Positions 17,333-25,958 of a stretch of DNA of 64,000 nt are shown here, one piece after another. The DNA is from Paucimonas lemoignei (GTDB lineage: Bacteria > Pseudomonadota > Gammaproteobacteria > Burkholderiales > Burkholderiaceae_D): the NCBI RefSeq assembly GCF_004342585.1, contig NZ_SLZQ01000011.1, positions 1 through 64,000 of the forward strand. The letters run 5' to 3'. The notes under the pieces are model-generated. The model had not been told where the DNA came from, ran no database searches, and saw only the letters and a program-made list of their open reading frames with translations. A program made the translations under genes and the position numbers. How positions within the stretch are numbered: the first letter of the stretch is position 1; every line of letters starts with the position of its first letter.

Positions 17333-18791
17333 TGTCTCAAAAATTTCGGTAAAGCGCAGTACGTCATTGCGGGACGCATTGGAAACTCTGAACCGCGCAG
17401 GTACCGGAATTCTCCTGTTGAACACTGATGATGGTCGATTTGAAAGAACAGTTACCGATGGGGATTTGCGTCGTCTGATTCTGGAAGGATGCCAGCTTGA
17501 TGAATCTATTGCATTGCTCAAAGCTATAGATTCGGTAGTGATTCAGACGCCGTACACGCGCCGGGAAGCATTGGCGTTGATGAACAAGCATTCGATCAAC
17601 CATTTGCCCGTACTGGATGACCGCTTACACGTAAGTCAAGTTCTGGAACGCCGTGAAATCGATGGACAAATTTTGTTATCGACGCCTCATATGGGCGACG
17701 CGGAACGGGAATTTGTAGAAGAGGCTTTCCGTACAAATTGGATTGCACCGCTAGGCCCCAATGTTGATGCCTTTGAACGCGAACTGGCGGAAAAGGTTGG
17801 TTGTAAATATGCCGCAGCACTGAGCTCCGGTACGGCTGCAATCCATCTTGCCTTACGAATGTTGGATGTGGGGCCGGGCGATCTAGTATTTTGTTCTACA
17901 CTGACCTTTGCTGCGAGCGCCAATCCGATTATGTATCAAGGTGCGCAACCAGTTTTCATTGATTCCAACGCTGATAGCTGGAATATGTCTCCAGCAGCGT
18001 TGAAACATGCTTTGCAATGGGCCAAGAAAGAAGGTCGCTTACCTAAGGCTGTGATAGTAGTAAGTTTGTACGGACAGAGCGCGGACATGGATCCATTGTT
18101 AGCGCTGTGCGACGAATATGGCGTGCCACTGATCGAAGACGCCGCTGAATCATTAGGCGCAAAGTACAAAGGACGCGCCAGTGGCACGTTCGGAAGCATG
18201 GGTATCTATTCATTCAATGGCAACAAGATAATTACCACGTCTGGTGGCGGCATGCTGGTTTCGGACGATGCGAGTTTTATCGAAAAGGCACGTTTCTTGG
18301 CAACGCAGGCACGCGATCCTGCACCACACTACCAGCACAGCCAAATTGGCTATAACTATCGGATGAGTAATATCTTAGCTGGAGTGGGACGTGGCCAGCT
18401 GCAGGTGCTTGAAGAACGCGTGCATGCAAGGCGCACCGTATTTTCACGTTATCGCGAATTGCTCTCCGATATTGCAGCACTGGAGTGGATGCCTGAACCG
18501 GAATGGAGTTATGCAACCCATTGGTTAACCGCCTGCACTATTAATCCGCAATTTACGAAAACTACCAGCGAGGAACTGATCCAGCGGCTATCGGCTGAAA
18601 TGATCGAAGCTCGCCCGTTGTGGAAACCGATGCACCTACAACCGGTATTCGCTTCAGCCCCCTATTTTTCAGATGGAGAAATGTCGGTATCAGATGATTT
18701 GTTCAATCGCGGCGTATGTCTACCCTCCGGATCGAACATGACCGACGAAAGCCTGGAAAGAGTAGTTGCCACAATCCGGAAGATTTTATAG
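17325..18791 (+). CDS. legC: CBS-domain / LegC-type sugar aminotransferase fusion
   Basis: 488 residues from the GTG at 17325, which has AGGAG five bases upstream; this decides the start over earlier ATGs inside the acetyltransferase gene. Residues 1 to about 120 form a CBS pair (first repeat with VTDGDLRRLI, second with HSINHLPVLDD). Residues about 125-488 are a DegT/DnrJ/EryC1 PLP aminotransferase with SSGTAAIHLAL, the SFNGNKIITT stretch holding the PLP lysine, and GYNYRMSNI. LegC enzymes are normally about 380 residues without CBS domains; in C. jejuni a CBS pair of this type is attached to the nucleotidyltransferase PtmE instead. The CBS part may bind a nucleotide and tune the enzyme. No PtmE-like nucleotidyltransferase is visible in the window. 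Confidence 0.88.
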   Translation: MINVSKISVKRSTSLRDALETLNRAGTGILLLNTDDGRFERTVTDGDLRRLILEGCQLDESIALLKAIDSVVIQTPYTRREALALMNKHSINHLPVLDDRLHVSQVLERREIDGQILLSTPHMGDAEREFVEEAFRTNWIAPLGPNVDAFERELAEKVGCKYAAALSSGTAAIHLALRMLDVGPGDLVFCSTLTFAASANPIMYQGAQPVFIDSNADSWNMSPAALKHALQWAKKEGRLPKAVIVVSLYGQSADMDPLLALCDEYGVPLIEDAAESLGAKYKGRASGTFGSMGIYSFNGNKIITTSGGGMLVSDDASFIEKARFLATQARDPAPHYQHSQIGYNYRMSNILAGVGRGQLQVLEERVHARRTVFSRYRELLSDIAALEWMPEPEWSYATHWLTACTINPQFTKTTSEELIQRLSAEMIEARPLWKPMHLQPVFASAPYFSDGEMSVSDDLFNRGVCLPSGSNMTDESLERVVATIRKIL

Positions 18792-18860
18792 GGATACTAT
18801 AAAAATATACAAGTCGGCCAACCCGGAATTAAACAATATAAATTGCCACATAGATAAATA

Positions 18861-20003
18861 ATGAGTCATTCAGACTACCGAATTTGTACCAACTGCATCA
18901 TGGACACTTCCGATCCGAACATTACGTTCGATGATCGCGGTTGGTGTGACTACTGCAACAACTTCCATAGTACGATCCGGCCGAACTGGCATACCGACGA
19001 ACGCGGTGAACGCGAACTAATGCAGATCGCCGAGCAGATTAAGAAGGCCGGCGAAGGAAGGGATTTCGATTGCATCATCGGCTTGAGCGGTGGGTTGGAC
19101 AGTTCCTATCTAACTTACGTCGCCAAGGAAAAGATGGGCTTGCGCCCCCTGCTATTCCATGTGGACGCCGGCTGGAACACCGATCAGGCGGTGGGGAATA
19201 TCGAAAAGTTGGTGGACGGCCTTGGCCTGCATTTGTACACAGAGGTGATCAACTGGGAAGAAATGAAGGACCTGCAGGTCGCCTTCCTAAAATCCCAGAT
19301 TCCGGACCAGGATCTGCCGCAGGACGGCGCTTTCTTTTCGACGCTGTATAAATTCGCCCGCCAGCACAAGCTCAAATACATTCTTACCGGTAGCAACTTC
19401 TCGACCGAATGTTGCCGCGAACCGGAAGAATGGGGTGGCTATCCTGGCATCGACACCACCCTATTCCGTGACATTCACGCCAAGTTCGGTAAGCGGACAC
19501 TGGAGACATTCCCGCTGGTCGATATCATGGTGTACAAGATTTACTACCGCTACTTCCATGGCATGGAAGTCGTCAAGCCGCTCAATCTCGTGCCATACAA
19601 TAAAAAGGCTGCGGAAGGTCTGCTGTATGAAAAATTTGGTTGGGAAAAATTCCAGCACAAACATCATGAGTCGCGCTTTACTCGGTTTTACGAAGACTAC
19701 TGGATGCCACGTAAATTCGGCTATGAAAAGCGCCGGGCGCATTTCTCCAGCCTGATTATGACTGGTCAAATGACGCGTGACGCTGCTCTGGAGCGTATCT
19801 CTAAGCCAGAACTAGACGAGCATTTTCTGGAGCAGGAATTCGAGTATGTCGCCAACAAACTGGATTTGTCGGTCGACGAGCTGCGCCAGATCTTCAAAGG
19901 CGAAAACAAGACATACCATGCTTACAAAAATAAGCGTTATCTGATCGGGCTTGGCTCGAACGTCATGCGTACCTTGGGGCTGGAAAAAAGACTGTTCAGA
20001 TGA
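18861..20003 (+). CDS. wbuX: N-acetyl sugar amidotransferase (WbuX/WbpG/PseA family)
   Basis: 380 residues. The PP-loop ATP-binding motif GLSGGLDSSYL lies near residue 75, and two CxxC pairs at the N-terminus (CTNC, CDYC) suggest a zinc site. The family activates an N-acetyl group with ATP and replaces its oxygen with ammonia, giving an acetamidino (Am) sugar. Ammonia is delivered by the HisH/HisF-like pair encoded next; the stop overlaps hisH by 4 bp. With fnlABC directly downstream, the likely product is an L-FucNAm precursor. PtmG/PseA homologues can also amidinate nonulosonates, so Leg5Am is a real alternative. Confidence 0.9.
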   Translation: MSHSDYRICTNCIMDTSDPNITFDDRGWCDYCNNFHSTIRPNWHTDERGERELMQIAEQIKKAGEGRDFDCIIGLSGGLDSSYLTYVAKEKMGLRPLLFHVDAGWNTDQAVGNIEKLVDGLGLHLYTEVINWEEMKDLQVAFLKSQIPDQDLPQDGAFFSTLYKFARQHKLKYILTGSNFSTECCREPEEWGGYPGIDTTLFRDIHAKFGKRTLETFPLVDIMVYKIYYRYFHGMEVVKPLNLVPYNKKAAEGLLYEKFGWEKFQHKHHESRFTRFYEDYWMPRKFGYEKRRAHFSSLIMTGQMTRDAALERISKPELDEHFLEQEFEYVANKLDLSVDELRQIFKGENKTYHAYKNKRYLIGLGSNVMRTLGLEKRLFR

Positions 20004-20614
20004 TCGCGATTATTGATTATGGGCTGGGTAATATCCTAGCCTTTGCGAACGTTTACAAACGCCTTAACATCCCGGTTACAGTCGCGAAAAGCGCGGCAGA
20101 CCTGAATGGGGCAAGCAAACTGATCCTGCCGGGCGTCGGCGCTTTCGACCATGCGATGAAGCTGCTGCAGGAGGCTGGTATGCGTGAGCCGCTTGACGAG
20201 ATGGTGCTGCAGCAAAAGGTGCCGGTACTGGGCATTTGCGTCGGCATGCAAATTCTTACTCAGGGAAGTGATGAAGGTATCCTGCCGGGGCTTGGCTGGA
20301 TCCCCGGACGGGTGCGCGCCTTTCGCAACACGCTGGGCGCTGAGGAAATGCCGTTGCCGCACATGGGCTGGAATGAGGTGCAGCCAGCGAACGGGCATCC
20401 GCTATTCAAAGGCATGGAAAACGACGCGCGTTTTTATTTCCTGCACTCCTTTTACTTCGAATGCGCCCAGCCGCAACATGCCGTCGCACGCGCTTTCTAC
20501 GGCGTCGACTTCAGTTGCGCAGTCCAGTCGGAAAATGTCTTTGGCGTCCAGTTCCATCCAGAGAAAAGCCACCATTTCGGCGTCAACTTGCTGAAGAATT
20601 TTGCGGAACTGTGA
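20000..20614 (+). CDS. hisH: HisH-like glutamine amidotransferase subunit for sugar amidination
   Basis: 204 residues, a class I glutaminase with the nucleophile in LGICVGMQ (about residue 80) and the His-Glu pair in FHPEKSH near the C-terminus. It resembles HisH of histidine synthesis but lies in a polysaccharide locus with a HisF partner and an amidotransferase, as do HisH2 and WbuY in other O-antigen clusters. It would hydrolyse glutamine and pass ammonia through the HisF-like barrel to the amidotransferase rather than make imidazole glycerol phosphate. No other his genes are near. Confidence 0.9.
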   Translation: MIAIIDYGLGNILAFANVYKRLNIPVTVAKSAADLNGASKLILPGVGAFDHAMKLLQEAGMREPLDEMVLQQKVPVLGICVGMQILTQGSDEGILPGLGWIPGRVRAFRNTLGAEEMPLPHMGWNEVQPANGHPLFKGMENDARFYFLHSFYFECAQPQHAVARAFYGVDFSCAVQSENVFGVQFHPEKSHHFGVNLLKNFAEL

Positions 20615-20615
20615 G

Positions 20616-21434
20616 ATGTTAAGACCTCGAATCACTCCCTGCCTGCTGGTCCACAATAACGGCCTGGTGAAGACTGTCGGCTTCAAGTCGCCCAAATACG
20701 TAGGCGACCCGCTCAACGCGGTCAAAATCTTCAACGAGAAAGAAGCCGATGAATTAATCGTGCTCGACATCGATGCTGCGGTCAACAAGTCCGAACCGAA
20801 TTACAAGTTAATCGCCAATCTGGCAATGGAATGCCGCATGCCGCTGTGCTATGGGGGCGGCATCAGCACGCCGCAACAGGCGCGAAAGATTATCGGCCTG
20901 GGCGTCGAAAAAGTTGCCATTAGTAGCGCCGCCATCGAGAACCCGGACATCATCCCCGGCATCGCGGATGAAATCGGCCGCCAGAGCGTGGTTGTTGTAC
21001 TTGACTACAAGAAGCGCATGCTGGCGCGCGAGCCGGAAGTCTGGATCCACAACGGCACCAAAAACACTAAACGCAGCGTAACCGAAGTGGCAACCCAGGT
21101 TGAAGCGTTAGGCGCCGGCGAAATCGTCATCAACTCGATCGAGCATGATGGCCAGATGAAGGGCTACGATCTGGCCATGGCACAGCGCCTGCGCCAGGCA
21201 GTGAAACTGCCCATTACCATCCTTGGCGGCGCTGGATCTCTGGAAGACATTGGCAAATTGATCGGCGCCTGCGGCGTCGTCGGTGCCGCAGCAGGCAGCC
21301 TGTTCGTCTTCAAGGGGCCGTACAAGGCCGTGTTGATTAATTATCCGAGTCTGGAACAAAGGGACGGCATCATCCGCGCGGCACTGCCATCCAGACAGGC
21401 GACTAACGACCGGCATCCATACAGGGAGTCTTAA
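20616..21434 (+). CDS. hisF: HisF-like synthase subunit for sugar amidination
   Basis: 272 residues from the ATG at 20616, one base after the hisH stop; an in-frame GTG/ATG-type extension upstream would overlap hisH and is not needed. The (beta-alpha)8 barrel pattern of HisF is clear, with VLDIDAAV carrying the first catalytic-type Asp, GGGISTP, and IGACGVVGAAAGSLFVF at the end. The protein starts MLRPRITPCLLV, typical of the O-antigen HisF2/WbuZ group rather than housekeeping HisF (which starts with AKRIIPCLD). It forms the ammonia channel with HisH. The stop overlaps the fnlA start (TAATG). Confidence 0.9.
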   Translation: MLRPRITPCLLVHNNGLVKTVGFKSPKYVGDPLNAVKIFNEKEADELIVLDIDAAVNKSEPNYKLIANLAMECRMPLCYGGGISTPQQARKIIGLGVEKVAISSAAIENPDIIPGIADEIGRQSVVVVLDYKKRMLAREPEVWIHNGTKNTKRSVTEVATQVEALGAGEIVINSIEHDGQMKGYDLAMAQRLRQAVKLPITILGGAGSLEDIGKLIGACGVVGAAAGSLFVFKGPYKAVLINYPSLEQRDGIIRAALPSRQATNDRHPYRES

Positions 21435-22465
21435 TGTTTTCCAACCAAATTCTGCTCATTACCGGCGGCACCGGCTCGTTCGGCAATGCCGTGCTCAACC
21501 GTTTTCTGCAGTCGGACCTGAAAGAAATCCGCATATTCAGCCGCGATGAAAAAAAGCAGGATGACATGCGCAAGCGCTATGCCAGCGATAAGCTGAAGTT
21601 CTATATCGGCGATGTGCGCGACTACAATGCAGTGCTGAATGCCACGCGCGGCGTGGACTATATTTACCATGCCGCCGCGCTTAAACAGGTTCCTTCCTGC
21701 GAATTCCACCCGATGGAAGCGGTCAAGACCAATGTGATCGGCACGGAAAATCTCCTGGAAGCCGCCATCACCAATGGCGTCAAGCGCGTGGTGTGCCTGA
21801 GCACCGACAAGGCTGTCTATCCAATCAATGCTATGGGCATTTCCAAGGCAATGATGGAAAAAGTAATGGTGGCCAAGTCTCGCAATGCCGGATCGGATAC
21901 CGTCATTTGCGGCACCCGCTACGGCAATGTAATGGCGTCGCGTGGCTCGGTGATCCCGCTGTTCGTGGACCAAATCCAGACTGGTAAGGCGATCACTATC
22001 ACCGATCCGGCCATGACACGCTTTATGATGACGCTGGAAGATGCTGTTGAACTGGTATTGTACGCATTCAAACATGGTGAAAACGGCGACATCTTCGTGC
22101 AAAAAGCACCGGCGGCCACCATTGAAGTTCTAGTCAAAGCCTTGCTCGGCTTGCTAGACAAAACGCACCATGAGATCAACGTCATCGGAACACGCCATGG
22201 TGAAAAGCTGTTTGAAGCTCTCCTGAGCCGGGAAGAAATGGCATGTGCCGAGGATCGCGGCGGCTATTATCGCGTGCCTCCCGATTTGCGCGACCTGAAC
22301 TACGGCAAGTTTGTAGAGCAGGGTGAGCGTTCGATTTCCATCAGCGAGGATTACAATTCGCACAATACCGAGCGTCTCGACGTCGAGGGCATGCAGCGAC
22401 TCTTACTCAAACTTGACTTCATTCGTGACCTGATTGCGGGCAAGCCCGCGCATGCAATTGACTGA
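21434..22465 (+). CDS. fnlA: UDP-GlcNAc 4,6-dehydratase/5-epimerase (FnlA/WbjB)
   Basis: 343 residues, a soluble SDR without the membrane region of the PglF-type enzyme at the start of the locus. It has TGGTGSFGNAV at the N-terminus, HAAALKQVPSCE, and the Met-type active site MGISK. It takes UDP-GlcNAc to the 4-keto-6-deoxy-L series, the first step toward UDP-L-FucNAc. A good ribosome-binding site (AGGGAG) precedes the ATG, which overlaps the hisF stop. The fnlA, fnlB, fnlC order that follows is diagnostic for L-FucNAc synthesis. Confidence 0.93.
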   Translation: MFSNQILLITGGTGSFGNAVLNRFLQSDLKEIRIFSRDEKKQDDMRKRYASDKLKFYIGDVRDYNAVLNATRGVDYIYHAAALKQVPSCEFHPMEAVKTNVIGTENLLEAAITNGVKRVVCLSTDKAVYPINAMGISKAMMEKVMVAKSRNAGSDTVICGTRYGNVMASRGSVIPLFVDQIQTGKAITITDPAMTRFMMTLEDAVELVLYAFKHGENGDIFVQKAPAATIEVLVKALLGLLDKTHHEINVIGTRHGEKLFEALLSREEMACAEDRGGYYRVPPDLRDLNYGKFVEQGERSISISEDYNSHNTERLDVEGMQRLLLKLDFIRDLIAGKPAHAID

Positions 22466-22476
22466 GCGGCTCTACC

Positions 22477-23598
22477 ATGAAGATACTGATTACCGGTGCC
22501 AATGGCTTTGTCGGCAAAAACCTGGTGGCCCGCCTGAGCGAACGCAAGGGCGTAGAAGTGCTGGCCTTTACCCGCGAGTCCGCTCAGGAACAATTGCGCC
22601 AGCAAGTTGGTGAAGCGGATTTCATCTTTCACTTGGCAGGAATTAATCGCCCCTCCGACCCAGCTGAATTCATTACTGGTAATGCCGGACTGACGCAGGC
22701 ATTGTGCGACCTGGTGGCGCAGACTGGACGCCAGATTCCTATTGTGTATGCCTCGTCGATTCAGGCTGAGCGCGACAATCCCTACGGCACCAGCAAGCGT
22801 GCTGCTGAGGAAGCGCTGTCGGCGCTGGCGCAGTCTCGGGGGGGCCGCATCTACATTTTCCGCCTGCCCAATGTGTTCGGTAAATGGTGCCGCCCGAATT
22901 ACAACTCGGCAGTGGCGACTTTTTGCTACAATGTCTGCCGCGATTTGCCAATCCAGATCAACGACCCGGCAGCGCCGCTTACGCTGGTGTACATCGATGA
23001 TGTAATCGACCATTTTTTCCACTTGTTGGATGGTGAGGGCACAGATCAGTTGTTCCCTCTAGTCGAGCCTGAGTACACCACGACCGTGGGTGAAGTGGCG
23101 GAACTGATTCAGTCTTTCAAAGACAGCCGGCAAACGCTAATTACCGAGCGCGTTGGCACCGGACTGGTGCGTGCGCTGTACGCAACCTATGTCAGCTATC
23201 TGCCACCGGCAACGTTTTCCTACACCGTGCCGCAGTATGGCGACCCGCGCGGCGTATTCGTGGAAATGATTAAGACGCCCGACTGCGGGCAATTTTCCTA
23301 CTTTACCGCGCATCCCGGCATTACCCGTGGTGGCCATTATCACCATACCAAGACCGAAAAATTCCTGGTGATCAAAGGCGAAGCGCGCTTTGGCTTTCGC
23401 CACATCGTTACCGATGAGTACTATGCCATCGAAACTTCCGGCAATAAGCCGGAAATCGTCGAAACCGTCCCCGGATGGACCCACGATATCACCAACATCG
23501 GTCAGGAAGAAATGATCGTGATGCTGTGGGCTAACGAGATTTTTGACCGCGAACATCCAGATACTTACGCACGTCCAGTACAGCATGAAAAAACTTAA
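22477..23598 (+). CDS. fnlB: Bifunctional epimerase/reductase with cupin domain (FnlB/WbjC)
   Basis: 373 residues. The N-terminal two thirds are an extended SDR (TGANGFVGKNL at the start, YGTSKRAAE as active site). The C-terminal third (about residues 250-373) is a cupin with GGHYHHTKTEKFLV, the epimerase part. Together they act on the FnlA product, with 3-epimerisation and then NADPH reduction at C4, giving a UDP-L-PneNAc/talosamine-type intermediate for FnlC. The length matches Cap5F/FnlB. The stop lies 14 bp inside fnlC. Confidence 0.93.
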   Translation: MKILITGANGFVGKNLVARLSERKGVEVLAFTRESAQEQLRQQVGEADFIFHLAGINRPSDPAEFITGNAGLTQALCDLVAQTGRQIPIVYASSIQAERDNPYGTSKRAAEEALSALAQSRGGRIYIFRLPNVFGKWCRPNYNSAVATFCYNVCRDLPIQINDPAAPLTLVYIDDVIDHFFHLLDGEGTDQLFPLVEPEYTTTVGEVAELIQSFKDSRQTLITERVGTGLVRALYATYVSYLPPATFSYTVPQYGDPRGVFVEMIKTPDCGQFSYFTAHPGITRGGHYHHTKTEKFLVIKGEARFGFRHIVTDEYYAIETSGNKPEIVETVPGWTHDITNIGQEEMIVMLWANEIFDREHPDTYARPVQHEKT

Positions 23599-24718
23599 AG
23601 TCATGACCGTGGTCGGTACCCGGCCAGAAATTATTCGCCTGTCGCGCGTGATGGCTGCGCTGGACCAGCATTGCGACCATGTATTGGCCCATACCGGCCA
23701 GAATTACGACTACGAACTCAACGAAATTTTTTTCCAGGATCTGGAAGTGCGCAAGCCCGACCATTTCCTCAATGCCGCCGGCACCAATGCCGCCGAAACC
23801 ATCGGCAATGTCATTATTGCAGTTGATCGCGTCCTGGCGGAAGTGCAGCCAGATGCCTTGCTGGTGCTGGGAGATACCAATAGCTGCCTGGCGGCGATCC
23901 CGGCAAAGCGTCGCAAAATTCCGATCTTCCACATGGAAGCCGGCAATCGCTGCTTCGACCAGCGCGTGCCCGAAGAAACCAACCGAAAAATTGTCGATCA
24001 CACCGCCGACATCAACCTGACCTACAGCGACATCGCCCGCGAATACCTGCTGCGCGAAGGCTTGCTGCCGGACCGCGTGATCAAGACGGGTAGCCCGATG
24101 TTCGAGGTACTGACGCATTATCGCCCCAGCATTGAAGCTTCCGATGTGCTAGAACGGCTAGAGCTGGAACAAGGGAAGTACTTTGTTGTCAGCGCGCACC
24201 GCGAGGAAAACGTCGATTCCGATCGACTGCTGATGGCGCTGGAAGAGACGCTGAACCGCGTTGCCGCCATCTTCGACTGCCCGGTGATCATGTCCACGCA
24301 CCCGCGCACGCAAAAGCGCTTCGACGCCAAGGGCATCCAGTTTCATCCCAATGTGCGCTTGTTGAAGCCGATGGGATTCAGGGATTACGTGAAACTGCAG
24401 ATGTGCTCGCGTGCCGTGCTATCGGATAGCGGCACCATCAGCGAGGAATCGTCGATGTTGAATTTCCGCGCCGTAAACATTCGTGAAGCGCATGAGCGTC
24501 CAGAGGCGATGGAGGAAGCTTCGGTGATGATGACCGGACTGAATCCGGATCGTGTGATGCAGGCATTGGTCATTCTTGAACAGCAGCCGATTGGTGCAGA
24601 ACGTTTGCTGCGCCAAGTCGGTGATTACAGCATGCCGAACGTGGCGGAAAAGGTCGTGCGCATCATCCTAAGCTATACGGATTACGTCAATCGGGTGGTT
24701 TGGCAGCGTTATCAGTAA
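23585..24718 (+). CDS. fnlC: UDP-L-FucNAc-forming 2-epimerase (FnlC/WbjD)
   Basis: 377 residues from the ATG at 23585; an upstream ATG at 23543 lies inside fnlB and gives an extension without family character. The protein is of the WecB type, with VVGTRPEIIRL at the start, TGQNYDYELNEIFF, LGDTNSCLA, MEAGNRCFD and a late LSDSGTISEESS. It completes the UDP-L-FucNAc pathway. FnlC enzymes retain UDP, unlike the hydrolysing LegG encoded earlier in the locus, so the two 2-epimerases of the locus serve different branches. Confidence 0.92.
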   Translation: MKKLKVMTVVGTRPEIIRLSRVMAALDQHCDHVLAHTGQNYDYELNEIFFQDLEVRKPDHFLNAAGTNAAETIGNVIIAVDRVLAEVQPDALLVLGDTNSCLAAIPAKRRKIPIFHMEAGNRCFDQRVPEETNRKIVDHTADINLTYSDIAREYLLREGLLPDRVIKTGSPMFEVLTHYRPSIEASDVLERLELEQGKYFVVSAHREENVDSDRLLMALEETLNRVAAIFDCPVIMSTHPRTQKRFDAKGIQFHPNVRLLKPMGFRDYVKLQMCSRAVLSDSGTISEESSMLNFRAVNIREAHERPEAMEEASVMMTGLNPDRVMQALVILEQQPIGAERLLRQVGDYSMPNVAEKVVRIILSYTDYVNRVVWQRYQ

Positions 24719-24728
24719 GGCTAATGAA

Positions 24729-25958
24729 TTGAAGCTGCTCGTCGTTAGCCAATACTTTTGGCCGGAAAACTTTCGCATCAACGATCTGGTCGCTGAACTG
24801 GTTCAGCGCGGTCACGAAGTGACGATTCTCACCGGTTATCCGAACTACCCGGATGGCGTGGTGTTCGAGGATTTCAGGAGAAATCCCGGCAAGTATGCAC
24901 AATACGCCGGTGCCGATATCATACGCGTACCGCTAGCGCCACGGGGAAAGGGGGCGATTCGCCTCGCCTTGAATTATTTAAGCTTTGTGGTTTCAGCTTC
25001 GCTGCTCGGCTTGGCTAAGCTACGTGGCCGCAAGTTTGACCACATTTTCGTCTATGAGCCATCGCCCATCACGGTAGGGTTGCCAGCGATTGTCATGAAA
25101 TGGGTGAAAAAGGCGCCGATCACGTTCTGGGTGCTCGATCTCTGGCCGGAAACTCTGCGTGCGGTCGGCATGGTTAAATCCGAACGCGTCCTGCGCTTAA
25201 TCGGCCACATGGTGTCGTTCATTTACCGGCGCTGCGACGTCATTCTGGCACAGTCGCAGTCGTTTATCGGCAATATTCGCCAATATTGCCATCCCCATCA
25301 ACGCGTAGAATATTTTCCGAGTTGGGCAGAAGACATGTTTGGCAAGGAAGTAGTAGAGCCTGCGCCAGAATTGGCGCCATATGCTGATTGCTTCAAAATC
25401 GTTTTTGCCGGCAATATCGGTGAAGCCCAAGATTTTCCAGCGATCTTAGATGCAGCTGAGCATCTAAAGGCACGTCAAGATATTCAATGGATTCTAGTGG
25501 GAGACGGTCGGATGGGGGCGTGGGTCGCAGATGAAATCAAGCGGCGCGGCTTGACTCAGACAGTCAGCATGTTGGGACGTTTTCCTTTGGAGCGCATGCC
25601 TTCATTTTACGCAAGCGCAGATGCATTGCTGGTGACATTGAAAAAGAATGAAATCTTTTCGATGACCATTCCGGGCAAAGTGCAATCTTATCTGGCTGCT
25701 GGCAAGCCCATACTTGGGATGCTGGATGGCGAAGGCGCCGCTGCGATTTTCGAGGCAAAGGCAGGCAAGGTCTGCCCCGCAGGCAATGGTGCAGAGCTTG
25801 CCAAAATTGTACAGGAAATGGCAGACTCGGCACCTTCCACGTTGCGCAGCATGGGCGAGGCAGGTAACGTCTATTATCGTGAGCAATTTGAACGAAATAC
25901 CTTGATGACCCGTATTGAGCAGATCTTACTGACTTCCAATACTGGAACCAGTACATGA
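24729..25958 (+). CDS. wbuB: GT4 glycosyltransferase, WbuB-like (L-FucNAc/FucNAm transferase)
   Basis: 409 residues from a TTG at 24729. The ATG five bases upstream is in another frame and hits a stop at once, AAGG lies eight bases upstream of the TTG, and the resulting start (MKLLVVSQYFWPENFRINDL) is the usual one for this family, so the TTG start is well supported. The protein has a GT-B fold, with YEPSPITVGLP in the first half and a KVQSYLAAGKPILG donor-binding stretch in the second. In other O-antigen loci WbuB stands beside fnlABC and adds fucosamine. It overlaps the next gene by 4 bp. Confidence 0.88.
   Translation: MKLLVVSQYFWPENFRINDLVAELVQRGHEVTILTGYPNYPDGVVFEDFRRNPGKYAQYAGADIIRVPLAPRGKGAIRLALNYLSFVVSASLLGLAKLRGRKFDHIFVYEPSPITVGLPAIVMKWVKKAPITFWVLDLWPETLRAVGMVKSERVLRLIGHMVSFIYRRCDVILAQSQSFIGNIRQYCHPHQRVEYFPSWAEDMFGKEVVEPAPELAPYADCFKIVFAGNIGEAQDFPAILDAAEHLKARQDIQWILVGDGRMGAWVADEIKRRGLTQTVSMLGRFPLERMPSFYASADALLVTLKKNEIFSMTIPGKVQSYLAAGKPILGMLDGEGAAAIFEAKAGKVCPAGNGAELAKIVQEMADSAPSTLRSMGEAGNVYYREQFERNTLMTRIEQILLTSNTGTST

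Noticed and set aside
20000-21434. hisH and hisF as part of histidine biosynthesis
   Set aside because: No other his genes are near; both are coupled to an N-acetyl sugar amidotransferase and to fnlA, and the HisF start is of the O-antigen type.
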